64,000 nucleotides of DNA from Lachnospiraceae bacterium (GTDB lineage: Bacteria; Bacillota; Clostridia; Lachnospirales; Lachnospiraceae). Shown in pieces: positions 36,018 through 45,230 of this stretch. A program made the position numbers and the translations under genes. Position 1 is the first letter of the stretch, and each line of letters starts with the position of its first letter. The notes below the pieces were generated by a model. It made no database searches. It worked only from the letters and a program-made list of their open reading frames with translations, and was not told the DNA's origin. The DNA lies in contig JAFYAS010000060.1 in assembly GCA_017540605.1 (NCBI GenBank), positions 62,001 to 126,000 on the forward strand, read 5' to 3'.

Positions 36018-36197
36018 ATGTCAATTTGCCCTAAGAACAAATCATCTAAGGCGAGAAGAGATAAGAGACGTGCTAACTGGAAGATGTCGGCACCTGCTTT
36101 CGCAAGATGCAGTAAGTGTGGAGCATTAGTTGTACCTCACAGAGTGTGCAAGAATTGTGGTTCATATAACAAGAAGGAGATCATCCCTCAGGAGTGA
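36018..36197 (+). CDS. rpmF: 50S ribosomal protein L32
   Basis: This 59-residue protein begins MSICPKNKSSKARRDKRRANWK and has the zinc-binding CSKCG and CKNCG pairs of the zinc form of L32. AAGGAGGTG precedes the ATG. Many Firmicutes place yceD (DUF177) just before rpmF; here the gene has its own promoter directly after ackA. Confidence 0.96.
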   Translation: MSICPKNKSSKARRDKRRANWKMSAPAFARCSKCGALVVPHRVCKNCGSYNKKEIIPQE

Positions 36198-36216
36198 TCA
36201 ACATAGTTTTTATGAT

Positions 36217-36254
36217 AAAAAACTCTCGTATGAATTTACGAGAGTTTTTTTTTG
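36217..36254 (+). terminator. Terminator after rpmF
   Basis: AAAACTCTCGTA pairs with TACGAGAGTTTT, followed by a run of T residues. Confidence 0.85.
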
Positions 36255-36378
36255 TCTATTCGGTATGGAATTATGAAGATTCGGGGCGATTTTATTTTAT
36301 AAATAGTTGTTTTTTCACTTAAAATATAGTAGAATTAAACATAATTGTGTCCAAAATCGATACTTGCGAGGGCCAACA

Positions 36379-38595
36379 GTGACAGAGAATCAAAAGAAAC
36401 TATTTTTGAAAACCGGATTTACATGGGATCAGGTGGCTGAGCTTGAAGCGGGCATGGAAAAAGGCCTTAATATAGCTACTTATGCCAACAAGAATCTCCT
36501 TGCCATTCAGATGAGACAGATAAGGCTTGGTATGGAGGCAGGTCTTCTTGTGGAAAAATATGCCGATCCCAGATTTGACTGGTTCCAGATGGAGGAGATC
36601 CGTTTGGGGCTTGTTGATAATGTTGATGTCAACAAATATGCTATGCCGAAGATATCCTACGATAAGATGAGGCAGATACGATTGGGATTGCTTGATGGAA
36701 TAGATCTTTCCAAGTATCTGTATCTTCCTTCGGGTACACTTAAGGTACTAAGGGAGGCTTTGTTATCGAAACTCAATATCATTGATTATATAAATGACGG
36801 CTATGATGCCGAGCAACTTGAGGAGATCAGACTGGCTCTTCTTTCAGGGGTAAATATAAAGCCATATCTGCTTAAGGAATACAGAGGACCATCTATCGGC
36901 GAGATCAGGATGGGGCTTGAGAACAACCTTGATGTAGCGGTATATGCAAAGATAGAGCTTTCATGGACACAGATGCGAGAGATCCGTCTCGGTATGGAGA
37001 ACCGTGTGGATTATACAAAATATGAGAATCCGCTCTATGATGCAAGCCAGATGCGAGAGATTCGCTTAGGTCTTCAGGATGATATAGATGTGAGTTCATA
37101 TTGTTCTCTTATGAATACATCCAATGAGATGAAGAAAAAGAGAATGAAGATCATGAACTCCAACATAGCTTCAGTGAACAAGGAAGCTATGGGCTCAAAG
37201 AATCTTGAGCATGGAAAGGACAAGAAGGAATTAACTGTATTTGATGATTTCACTATCGAGGTTTCTGCTGATATGATGTCGGCAAATCTTGTATTGAAAT
37301 CTGAGAATAGAAGGATAGATAAGGCTGATCTTCAAAAGGCTCTGTCGGAGAGAGGTATCATTAAGGGCTTTACCAAGGAGACTATTGAGAGGATTAGCAA
37401 CGGTAAGTATGATGGAGATAATCCGGTGATAGCCGTTGGAAAGGAACCGATCACCGGTGATGATGGATACTATGAATACTTCTTTGATACAGAAAGAGGT
37501 AAGAAGATGACATACCTTGAGGATGGCTCTATTGATTATGAGCATTCTGAATGGTTTGAGATAGTGAGAAAAGCTCAGAAGGTTGTTTTTTATCATGAAG
37601 CGACCAACGGAGAGCCGGGATATACGGTATATGGTGATGAGATTCCTGCAAGGAAGGGTCACAATCAGCGTATTTTGGAAGGTCAGGGCTTTGTACTTCA
37701 GGCTGACAAGCATACATATATAGCTGCTTATGACGGAAGGATAGAGCTTACAGATGATGGTAAGGTTATCATTTCACCTATCCTTATCCTCAATGAGCTT
37801 ACAATGTCCAACGGAAAGGCTGTCAATTTTAACGGCTGTGTTTATGTCAAGGGCAGAGTTGGAGATGGAACCAGGATAGAGGCTACAGAGGATGTTATCA
37901 TAGACGGATTCGTAGAAGCGGCTACTATCGAATGTGGTGGCAATATTCTCTTTAGACAGGGTGTAAATGCCAACGGAGAGGGATATATTCACGCAGGCGG
38001 TACGATATTTGCATATTTCTTTGAGAATGCCAATGTTATTGCAGGCGGAGATGTAAAGGCCAATTCAAGCATGGGCTCCAATATTACTGCAGATGGTACT
38101 ATATATGTTGCAAAGAGCATCGTAGGTGGAGACCTGTTCTGTATGAGAGGTCTTGATGCCCTTAATATCGGCAATTCAGCCGGAGCAGAGACATTCATTA
38201 GGATAGGTATCAATGATAAGGTTGTGGCAAAACAGCAGCTCCTTGATAGCCGTATGAAATCATCACAGGAAGAACTTGATATCCTGACCAATGCATATAG
38301 AGAGTATCAGATCAAGTATCCCGTTGAGAAGAGGAATACCATGGAGGTATTCATTAAGCTTGAGGATGCTATTTATACTAAAAAGCTCCAGTTAAAAGAG
38401 ATTTCGGAAGAAAAAGAGCGATTCAGTGAAGAAATTAAAGAGATCAGGATGGCAAAGGCTGTCATCAGAGGCAATCTCTACGAAGGTGTAATGTTTGAGA
38501 TAAACAGCAACAAGTGGGTGGCACATCCCAACAAAAAGGTTGCTATTTCAAATGTTTCCGGTAAAGTCAAGGTTTATGGATTAGATGAAAAGTAA
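36379..38595 (+). CDS. FapA/DUF342-family polymer-like protein with nine N-terminal repeats
   Basis: This 738-residue protein has nine repeats of about 26 residues (about 15-255), each centred on a M-R-x-I-R-L-G-L/M motif followed by a (V/I)D(V/L)xxYA motif. A FapA/DUF342 region follows: an N-terminal domain (about 290-450), then a right-handed beta-helix-like stretch (GCVYVKGRVGDGTRIEATED, ECGGNILFRQGV, AGGDVKANSSMGS), then a coiled coil (about 640-700). GTG 36379 is chosen for GCGAGGG six bases upstream; the frame is open to 36307. The function of DUF342 proteins is uncertain (flagellar or polysaccharide-linked roles are suggested). It sits next to a HD-GYP gene. Confidence 0.8.
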   Translation: MTENQKKLFLKTGFTWDQVAELEAGMEKGLNIATYANKNLLAIQMRQIRLGMEAGLLVEKYADPRFDWFQMEEIRLGLVDNVDVNKYAMPKISYDKMRQIRLGLLDGIDLSKYLYLPSGTLKVLREALLSKLNIIDYINDGYDAEQLEEIRLALLSGVNIKPYLLKEYRGPSIGEIRMGLENNLDVAVYAKIELSWTQMREIRLGMENRVDYTKYENPLYDASQMREIRLGLQDDIDVSSYCSLMNTSNEMKKKRMKIMNSNIASVNKEAMGSKNLEHGKDKKELTVFDDFTIEVSADMMSANLVLKSENRRIDKADLQKALSERGIIKGFTKETIERISNGKYDGDNPVIAVGKEPITGDDGYYEYFFDTERGKKMTYLEDGSIDYEHSEWFEIVRKAQKVVFYHEATNGEPGYTVYGDEIPARKGHNQRILEGQGFVLQADKHTYIAAYDGRIELTDDGKVIISPILILNELTMSNGKAVNFNGCVYVKGRVGDGTRIEATEDVIIDGFVEAATIECGGNILFRQGVNANGEGYIHAGGTIFAYFFENANVIAGGDVKANSSMGSNITADGTIYVAKSIVGGDLFCMRGLDALNIGNSAGAETFIRIGINDKVVAKQQLLDSRMKSSQEELDILTNAYREYQIKYPVEKRNTMEVFIKLEDAIYTKKLQLKEISEEKERFSEEIKEIRMAKAVIRGNLYEGVMFEINSNKWVAHPNKKVAISNVSGKVKVYGLDEK

Positions 38596-38613
38596 TGGGA
38601 GACTTAGAATTTT

Positions 38614-39690
38614 ATGGATAAGATTCTTTTGATCGATAGTGACAATGCCAATAGAAAACAGATATTTGCTATGTTAGGGAATGAATACTATGTTCAGGAG
38701 GCGTTAAATGGTCAGATGGCTATTGAGTTCCTTAAAAACTCCGGTAATGAATATAAAGTAGTTCTTTTGAAATATACCATGGCTGACAACTCAGGTCCGG
38801 CAGTTTTGAATTATTTGTATCGAAACTTAAAGGATAAAGTGCCTGTTATAATCCTTGTTGAGCATGAAAGTGATGACATTCTCAGAATGTGTCTTCAATA
38901 TGGTGTTTCGGAGTTCTTTGAACATCCCTATGATCAGGTTTTCTTGTTGAACAGGATAGAAAATGTGAACAGGCTGTTCAAATTGAAAACAACAGTTGAA
39001 GAGCAAAAGAATGTTCAAAATGATGCATTGAAGAGGCAGTACAAGTTCCTGCAGATGCAGGCTGAAAAGCTTCAACACAGCAACGAGCAGGTTATTGAGA
39101 TACTTGGTACAGTTGTTGAGTCTCGTTCCCTCGAGACCTCTGATCATGTAAAGAGGATAAAGGGATATTGCAGGATACTTGGTGAAAGACTTATGGCAGA
39201 TTATTCCGATCTTAAGCTCACACCTCATATCATCAATATCATCGTATCCGCTTCGGCACTTCATGATATAGGAAAGATAGCTATTCCGGATAGCATTCTG
39301 CTAAAGCCTGCAAAGCTTACAAAGGATGAGTTCGATTATATGAAATCTCATACCACCAGAGGTGGTGAGATCATCCAGAGTATCAGGGATATCTGGGATG
39401 AGGAATATACGAGAATCTGCTATGAGGCGTGTAGATGGCATCATGAGAGATACGACGGAAGAGGCTATCCCGATGGACTTGTGGGTGATGATATTCCTAT
39501 TTCCGCACAGATCATATCTCTTGCTGAGGTTTATGATGCCTTGGTTCACGAGAGAGTATATAAGGCTGCCTTTGACAAGGATACGGCCTTTCGTATGATC
39601 ATTACCGGTGAATGTGGTGTATTCTCTCCGAGACTTCTTGAGTCCTTCAGAAAGGATAGAGAGAAGATGGAGAATCTTAAAGTAGAATAA
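38614..39690 (+). CDS. HD-GYP phosphodiesterase with pseudo-receiver
   Basis: This 358-residue protein has an N-terminal receiver fold (1-115) and a C-terminal HD-GYP domain (about 165-345). The HD-GYP motifs are intact: ALHDIGKIAIP, HHERYDGRGYP and the AEVYDAL helix. In the receiver the acidic pair is present (LIDSDN), but the phospho-Asp is Lys (VVLLKYTMADNSG) and the usual Lys-Pro is His-Pro (FEHPYD). It therefore should not be phosphorylated in the normal way. The enzyme domain probably hydrolyses cyclic-di-GMP. The operon neighbour upstream is the FapA-like gene. Confidence 0.88.
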   Translation: MDKILLIDSDNANRKQIFAMLGNEYYVQEALNGQMAIEFLKNSGNEYKVVLLKYTMADNSGPAVLNYLYRNLKDKVPVIILVEHESDDILRMCLQYGVSEFFEHPYDQVFLLNRIENVNRLFKLKTTVEEQKNVQNDALKRQYKFLQMQAEKLQHSNEQVIEILGTVVESRSLETSDHVKRIKGYCRILGERLMADYSDLKLTPHIINIIVSASALHDIGKIAIPDSILLKPAKLTKDEFDYMKSHTTRGGEIIQSIRDIWDEEYTRICYEACRWHHERYDGRGYPDGLVGDDIPISAQIISLAEVYDALVHERVYKAAFDKDTAFRMIITGECGVFSPRLLESFRKDREKMENLKVE

Positions 39691-39703
39691 AGAGGATATA
39701 AAA

Positions 39704-40720
39704 ATGTCAAAAAAGGTAACAGTTGTTGTTGATGCTATGGGCGGAGACAACGCCCCAAAGGAGATAGTAAAGGGTGCGGTTCTTGCCCTGGGTAAAAGAG
39801 ATTATCTGAATATCATCCTTACGGGTAAGGAAACAGCCATAAAGGAGGCCTTAGATGGGCTTCAATATGATAAATCGAGACTTTCGATAGTCAATGCCAC
39901 AGAGGAGATCATCTTCAATGAATCACCTGTGGCTGCTATCAAGAAAAAGAAGGATTCTTCCCTTGTGGTAGGTCTTAATCTTGTAAAGGAAGGCAAGGCT
40001 GACGCTATAGTTTCTGCGGGAAGCTCCGGCGCGATACTTGCGGGAGGACTCTTTATAGTCGGAAGGAGTGAGGGAGTTTTAAGGGCGCCCCTTGCCTGTC
40101 TGATTCCGACACAAAGAGGTGTTTCAATGCTCATCGATTGTGGAGCCAATGTGGATGCAAAGCCTGAATGGCTTATCCAATTTGCACATATGGGATCAAT
40201 ATATATGGAGCATATATTGGGTGTTCATGACCCGAAGGTCGCTCTTGTGAATATAGGAGTAGAGGAAGAAAAAGGCAATGCCCTTACGAAAGAGGTATAT
40301 AAGCAGCTAAAGGAGCTTAAGGATATCAATTTTGTGGGTAACATAGAATCAAGAGAGATACCTGCCGGAGAGTGTGATGTAGTAGTATGCGATGCATTTA
40401 CCGGCAATGCCATATTGAAGCTTTATGAGGGTACAGCCAAATTCTTGATATCGGAGATAAAGAAGGGGATACTCAGTACATTTACGGGTAAGATAGGTGG
40501 ACTCCTTATCAAGAAGAACCTAAAGAAGATGCTAAAACGCTTTGACGCTACAGAGTACGGCGGAGCTCCGCTTTTGGGACTTAAGGGTTTGGTAGTCAAG
40601 TGTCATGGCAATGCTTCCGAAAAAGAGATCAGAAATGCGATCTTACAATGCGTTTCATTTAAGGCAAAGGACATTAACGGAAAAATCAATTCATATCTTA
40701 GCACGGTGGAAGAACAATGA
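39704..40720 (+). CDS. plsX: Phosphate acyltransferase PlsX
   Basis: This 338-residue enzyme makes acyl phosphate from acyl-ACP for phospholipid synthesis. It has VVVDAMGGDNAPKEIVKGA, SAGSSGAILAG, IDCGANVDAKPEWL and DAFTGNAILKLYEG. The stop overlaps the rnc start (ATGA). Confidence 0.95.
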   Translation: MSKKVTVVVDAMGGDNAPKEIVKGAVLALGKRDYLNIILTGKETAIKEALDGLQYDKSRLSIVNATEEIIFNESPVAAIKKKKDSSLVVGLNLVKEGKADAIVSAGSSGAILAGGLFIVGRSEGVLRAPLACLIPTQRGVSMLIDCGANVDAKPEWLIQFAHMGSIYMEHILGVHDPKVALVNIGVEEEKGNALTKEVYKQLKELKDINFVGNIESREIPAGECDVVVCDAFTGNAILKLYEGTAKFLISEIKKGILSTFTGKIGGLLIKKNLKKMLKRFDATEYGGAPLLGLKGLVVKCHGNASEKEIRNAILQCVSFKAKDINGKINSYLSTVEEQ

Positions 40721-41409
40721 ACAATTTAGACAGATCGGCATTACTAAAAAAGCTTGATTATACATTTAAAAATGAGGCTCTGTTTGAACAGGCTCTTACA
40801 CATACCTCGTATGCCAATGAGAAGATAAAGAATAAACCCAAGCATTACGAGAGACTTGAGTTTTTGGGAGATGCAGTCTTAGAGCAGATAGTGAGTGAAT
40901 TCCTCTATTTCAAGTATCCAAAGCTTCCTGAGGGAAGACTTACAAGGCTTAGGGCGAGCCTTGTATGTGAATTCACTTTATCGCAATGTTCAAGGCAGAT
41001 AGGACTTGGGGAATATGTGCTTTTAAGCAAGGGCGAGGATCAGACAGGAGGAAGAAACAGAGATTCTATTCTCTGCGATCTATTTGAGGCTATGCTTGGA
41101 GCCATATATCTGGATGGTGGTATAGAGCCTGCAAAGAAATATGTCATTACATATCTTCTTGATGATATAGAAGGAAAGACTCTTTTCTATGATGCAAAAT
41201 CGACACTTCAGGAGATCACACAACGGGATTATGGAGAAGGACCCACATATGAGCTTTTGGAGGCGTCAGGCCCTGATCACAACAGACATTTTGTGACTGC
41301 GGTTATGGTAGCGGGTAAGGAGATGGCGAAGGGTGAGGGTACCTCCAAGAAGAATGCTGAACAGATGGCAGCTTATGAGGCTTTGAAGATTTTGAAGGGG
41401 TTAGCTTAA
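40717..41409 (+). CDS. rnc: Ribonuclease III
   Basis: This 230-residue enzyme cleaves double-stranded RNA. The catalytic domain has ERLEFLGDAVLEQIVSEFL and DLFEAMLGAIYLDGG; a dsRBD occupies about 155-228 (STLQEITQRDYGEGPTYE, GEGTSKKNAEQMAAYEAL). No acpP gene is seen between plsX and rnc, unlike in many bacteria. Confidence 0.95.
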   Translation: MNNLDRSALLKKLDYTFKNEALFEQALTHTSYANEKIKNKPKHYERLEFLGDAVLEQIVSEFLYFKYPKLPEGRLTRLRASLVCEFTLSQCSRQIGLGEYVLLSKGEDQTGGRNRDSILCDLFEAMLGAIYLDGGIEPAKKYVITYLLDDIEGKTLFYDAKSTLQEITQRDYGEGPTYELLEASGPDHNRHFVTAVMVAGKEMAKGEGTSKKNAEQMAAYEALKILKGLA

Positions 41410-41471
41410 AACTTAAACAAGGATTATTATTAGGGGATTACAATAATAATTGATGTAGGATGTAAAGAAGA

Positions 41472-44400
41472 ATGTATTTAAAAAGTATTGAGGTAAATGG
41501 TTTCAAGTCATTTGCCAACAGAATATTGTTTCAGTTTAACAACGGGATCACAGGCATAGTAGGTCCCAATGGTAGTGGCAAGAGTAATGTTGGCGATGCT
41601 GTAAGATGGGTGCTTGGTGAGCAGAGCGCAAAGCAACTTCGTGGAGCGAAGATGGAGGATGTTATCTTTGCCGGTACTGAGCTCAGAAAACCCCAGGGCT
41701 CAGCCTATGTTGCCATAACCTTAGACAATTCAGACCATTCACTTCCTCTTGATTATGAGGAGGTTACTGTAGCCAGAAGAGTATATCGTTCCGGCGAGAG
41801 CGAATATCTTTTAAATGGTACCACCTGCAGACTCAAGGATGTTCAGAATCTGTTTTTTGATACCGGTATTGGTAAAGAGGGCTATTCAATCATCGGACAG
41901 GGTCAGGTAGAAAAGATACTTAACGGTAAGCCTGATGAGAAGAGAGAGCTTTTTGACGAGGCTGCCGGTATTGTAAAATATAAAAAGAATAAGATCGCTA
42001 CTGAGCGTGAACTTGAGAATGAGAGACAGAATCTTGAAAGAGTGAATGATATCCTTTCCGAGCTGGAAAAGCAGGTTGGTCCACTTAAGCATCAATCAGA
42101 GGTAGCGAAGAAATATCTTACACTAAAAGAAAATCTTAAAAAACTTGATATCAATGTATTCCTTTTGGAGAATGAGAAAACGGCTGCTGCTCTTAAGGAA
42201 CTTACTGATAAGCTTGAGATCGTAACAGCTGAGCTTTCTGAAAAGAGGGCAGCGTTTGACGAGACCAAGTCTGAATACGACAGACTTGATGAGGAGCTTT
42301 CTGAATGCAACCGTATCATTGACGAGACTAGGATAAAGGTACAGGATATCAAACTCACCAATCAAAGGACTGAGGGTGAGATAAATGTTCTAAAGCAGAG
42401 GATCGAGGGTGTTAAGCAAAGTGATATGCATCTTAATGCTCAGATCGAACGTATCAACAAGGAGCTTGAACTTCAGAAAAAGGACAGAGATGATTTCGAC
42501 AAAAAGCAGGGTGGAGTAGGTGATAAGCTTGCTGAGTCTGAAAAGGCTTTAGAGGAGGCTAAAAAAGTCTGCGAAGAAAAGAATGAGATCATCGAAAAGC
42601 TTGAAGCAGAGATCCAGAAAACCAATGATGATATAAAGAAATATATGAGCGAAGGTGCGACCATCAAGGAGAAGACAGGTCGTTATGACACTATGCTCGA
42701 AAATATCAATTTCAGAAAGACTCAGCTTAAACAACGTTATCTTGAATATAAGAGCGACGAACAGGCTGACAAGGAACAGTATGAGGATTTCAACAGCAAG
42801 CTATCTGAGATTGAAAAGAAGGCCACCGAGCTTCTTTCAAAGCTTGATCTGTGTGAGGATAAGCTAAGTCACAATCAGGAAGCCAGCCATGCCAACAGAG
42901 AGGAAATCTCGCGTATAAATAGAGAGCTTTCCGCTGCTCAATCAAAGCATGAGGCTCTTAGAAATATCACTGAGCGTTATGACGGTTATGGCAATTCCAT
43001 CAGAAAGGTGATGGATAAAAAAGCTGATACTCCCGGTATCATCGGAGTTGTTGCTGATATCATTGAGGTTGACAAGAAGTATGAGATTGCAGTAGAAACA
43101 GCACTTGGCGGTAGTATTCAGAACATTGTTACAGATAATGAGAATACAGCCAAAAAGATGATCAATTATTTAAAGGAGAATCGTTTCGGTAGAGCTACAT
43201 TTCTTCCTCTTACCAACCTTTCCGATAGGGGTGGCTTTGTTAAGCCTGAAGCGCTTAAGGAAAAAGGAGCGATCGGTCTTGCTTCTACACTTGTTAAGGT
43301 TGACTCCAAATACAAGGCAGTTGCCGAGACCCTCCTTGGAAGGATACTTGTAGCAGATCACATCGATAATGCCATCGCTATTGCGAAGAAATATAAGCAC
43401 AGTATTAGGATAGTTACCGTTGAAGGTGAGCTTCTAAATCCCGGTGGTTCTATGACCGGTGGTGCATATAAGAATACAAGCAACCTTCTCGGTAGAAAAA
43501 GGGAGCTTGATGAATTAAAGGATATCATCAACAAATTAAAGCGTGAGGACGCTGACTCTCAGCAGAAGGATATGGACTATAGGAATATCCGTGAAGAGCT
43601 AAAGGCTGAGCGCGATAAGCTTAATAGCGAGCTTCAGGAGCTTTACCTTGAGAAGAATACCATTACGGTAAATATAGAACAGGTTTCTAAAAGACTTTCT
43701 GATGCAGCGGCTTCCTTTGCTTCTGTAAAGAAAGAGGACAAGGAGCTTGATGCTCAGATAGAAGAGCTCAACAGATCAAAGAATGAGCTTTCGGATTCGG
43801 GTGACAGACAGAATCAGGCTATTGATGCCTGCAATGAGCAGATTGAGAGCTATGAGAAGAGGCTTGCTGAGGAAAAGGATGCTCTTATCAGGGCCAATGA
43901 GACTGTATCAGAGTGTATGCTCAATTTCAACTCCATGAAGCAGCAGGAGGAATTCATTGCGGAGAATCTTACCCGTATCGTTGCCGAAGAGGAAAAACTA
44001 AGGGAAGAATTAAAGGGCTATACAGAGAGCGTTGCTGAGTATAAGAATACTATCAACGAATTAAACACTGAGATTGATGAGCTTTCAAAATCATTGATCA
44101 AGAATAAGGAGATCATCCTTAAGGATGAGGAGCTTTTAAGTAAAGAGAATAAGAGAAAGAATGAGATCACTACTTCTCATAAGGATTTCTTCAAAAAGCG
44201 AGAGGCCTTGTCTGAGGAGCTTTCGGGTCTTGAAAGATCAGAGTATTCTCTGAATTCTCAATCTGAAAAGATCAGTGAAAAGCTTGAAACTCTCGGTGAA
44301 TATATGTGGGAGGAATATGAGCTTACTCTTCAGGGCGTTAAGCAGTTTAGGGATGAATCATTAACTGATCTTCCGGGACTTAAAAAAGAGGCCTCCTCTG

Positions 44401-45032
44401 TTAAGTCTCAGATCAAGGCTTTGGGTGATGTCAATGTCAATGCTATCGAGGATTATAAGAATGTATCCGAAAGATACGAATTCTTAAAGACTCAGCATGA
44501 TGATATAGTTACTGCAGAGAACAATCTTAAGGGAATCATAGATCAGCTTGATGCTGAGATGAAGGAACAGTTCACTGAGAAGTTTAAAGAGATTCAGGTG
44601 ATGTTTGATAAGGTATTCAAGGATCTCTTTGGTGGTGGTAAATCGGCTCTTGAATTGGTTGACGAGGACGATATCCTTGAGACAGGTATCAGGATCATCG
44701 CTCAGCCACCCGGAAAAAAGCTTCAAAATATGATGCAGCTTTCCGGTGGAGAGAAGTCACTGACTGCTATTGCCTTGCTTTTTGCCATCCAAAGCTTAAA
44801 GCCTTCACCCTTCTGTTTGCTTGATGAGATCGAGGCTGCTCTTGATGATTCCAATGTTAAGCGTTTTGCGAATTATCTGGATAAGCTTACATCGGATACG
44901 CAGTTTATTGTGATCACTCACAGAAAGGGTACTATGGAGGCTGCGGATGTGCTTTATGGTATTACTATGCAGGAAAAGGGTGTGTCGACACTTGTGTCGG
45001 TGAATCTGGTGGAAAATGAGTTGGATGATTAA
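41472..45032 (+). CDS. smc: Chromosome segregation protein SMC
   Basis: This 1186-residue ATPase has an N-terminal Walker A head (GPNGSGKSNVGDAVRWVLGEQS), two long coiled coils (about 170-500 and 670-1000), a hinge (about 520-640, ending PGGSMTGGAYKN), and the C-terminal head with LSGGEKSLTAIALLFAIQ signature and FCLLDEIEAALDD Walker B. It loads on DNA with ScpAB to fold and separate the chromosomes. Confidence 0.97.
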   Translation: MYLKSIEVNGFKSFANRILFQFNNGITGIVGPNGSGKSNVGDAVRWVLGEQSAKQLRGAKMEDVIFAGTELRKPQGSAYVAITLDNSDHSLPLDYEEVTVARRVYRSGESEYLLNGTTCRLKDVQNLFFDTGIGKEGYSIIGQGQVEKILNGKPDEKRELFDEAAGIVKYKKNKIATERELENERQNLERVNDILSELEKQVGPLKHQSEVAKKYLTLKENLKKLDINVFLLENEKTAAALKELTDKLEIVTAELSEKRAAFDETKSEYDRLDEELSECNRIIDETRIKVQDIKLTNQRTEGEINVLKQRIEGVKQSDMHLNAQIERINKELELQKKDRDDFDKKQGGVGDKLAESEKALEEAKKVCEEKNEIIEKLEAEIQKTNDDIKKYMSEGATIKEKTGRYDTMLENINFRKTQLKQRYLEYKSDEQADKEQYEDFNSKLSEIEKKATELLSKLDLCEDKLSHNQEASHANREEISRINRELSAAQSKHEALRNITERYDGYGNSIRKVMDKKADTPGIIGVVADIIEVDKKYEIAVETALGGSIQNIVTDNENTAKKMINYLKENRFGRATFLPLTNLSDRGGFVKPEALKEKGAIGLASTLVKVDSKYKAVAETLLGRILVADHIDNAIAIAKKYKHSIRIVTVEGELLNPGGSMTGGAYKNTSNLLGRKRELDELKDIINKLKREDADSQQKDMDYRNIREELKAERDKLNSELQELYLEKNTITVNIEQVSKRLSDAAASFASVKKEDKELDAQIEELNRSKNELSDSGDRQNQAIDACNEQIESYEKRLAEEKDALIRANETVSECMLNFNSMKQQEEFIAENLTRIVAEEEKLREELKGYTESVAEYKNTINELNTEIDELSKSLIKNKEIILKDEELLSKENKRKNEITTSHKDFFKKREALSEELSGLERSEYSLNSQSEKISEKLETLGEYMWEEYELTLQGVKQFRDESLTDLPGLKKEASSVKSQIKALGDVNVNAIEDYKNVSERYEFLKTQHDDIVTAENNLKGIIDQLDAEMKEQFTEKFKEIQVMFDKVFKDLFGGGKSALELVDEDDILETGIRIIAQPPGKKLQNMMQLSGGEKSLTAIALLFAIQSLKPSPFCLLDEIEAALDDSNVKRFANYLDKLTSDTQFIVITHRKGTMEAADVLYGITMQEKGVSTLVSVNLVENELDD

Positions 45033-45076
45033 GGCTTTTAAATATAGGCTGTGAACACGATGAAAGCAACATTAGG

Positions 45077-45167
45077 ATCTCGGACATCGTTGTCTTCGTT
45101 TCACTACGGTCCGCGCTAAACGGATGTCCACCGGACATCCAGCGCCACTTAGCATTTTACGCAGCGG
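45077..45167. repeat. Intergenic repeat related to the element before tyrS
   Basis: Two blocks match the element at 62811-63036 in inverse orientation: ATCTCGGACATCG (45077-45089) and CTTAGCATTTTACG (45148-45161) followed by AGCGG. Between them is a perfect GGATGTCC-ACC-GGACATCC hairpin. It lies in the 198-bp gap between smc and ftsY; no gene is present there. Confidence 0.55.
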
Positions 45168-45230
45168 ACACATTAGTGCAGATCATCCGTCGCGGAAGTT
45201 AGGTTATGGATTAAAAGGAGATTGTTTGAC

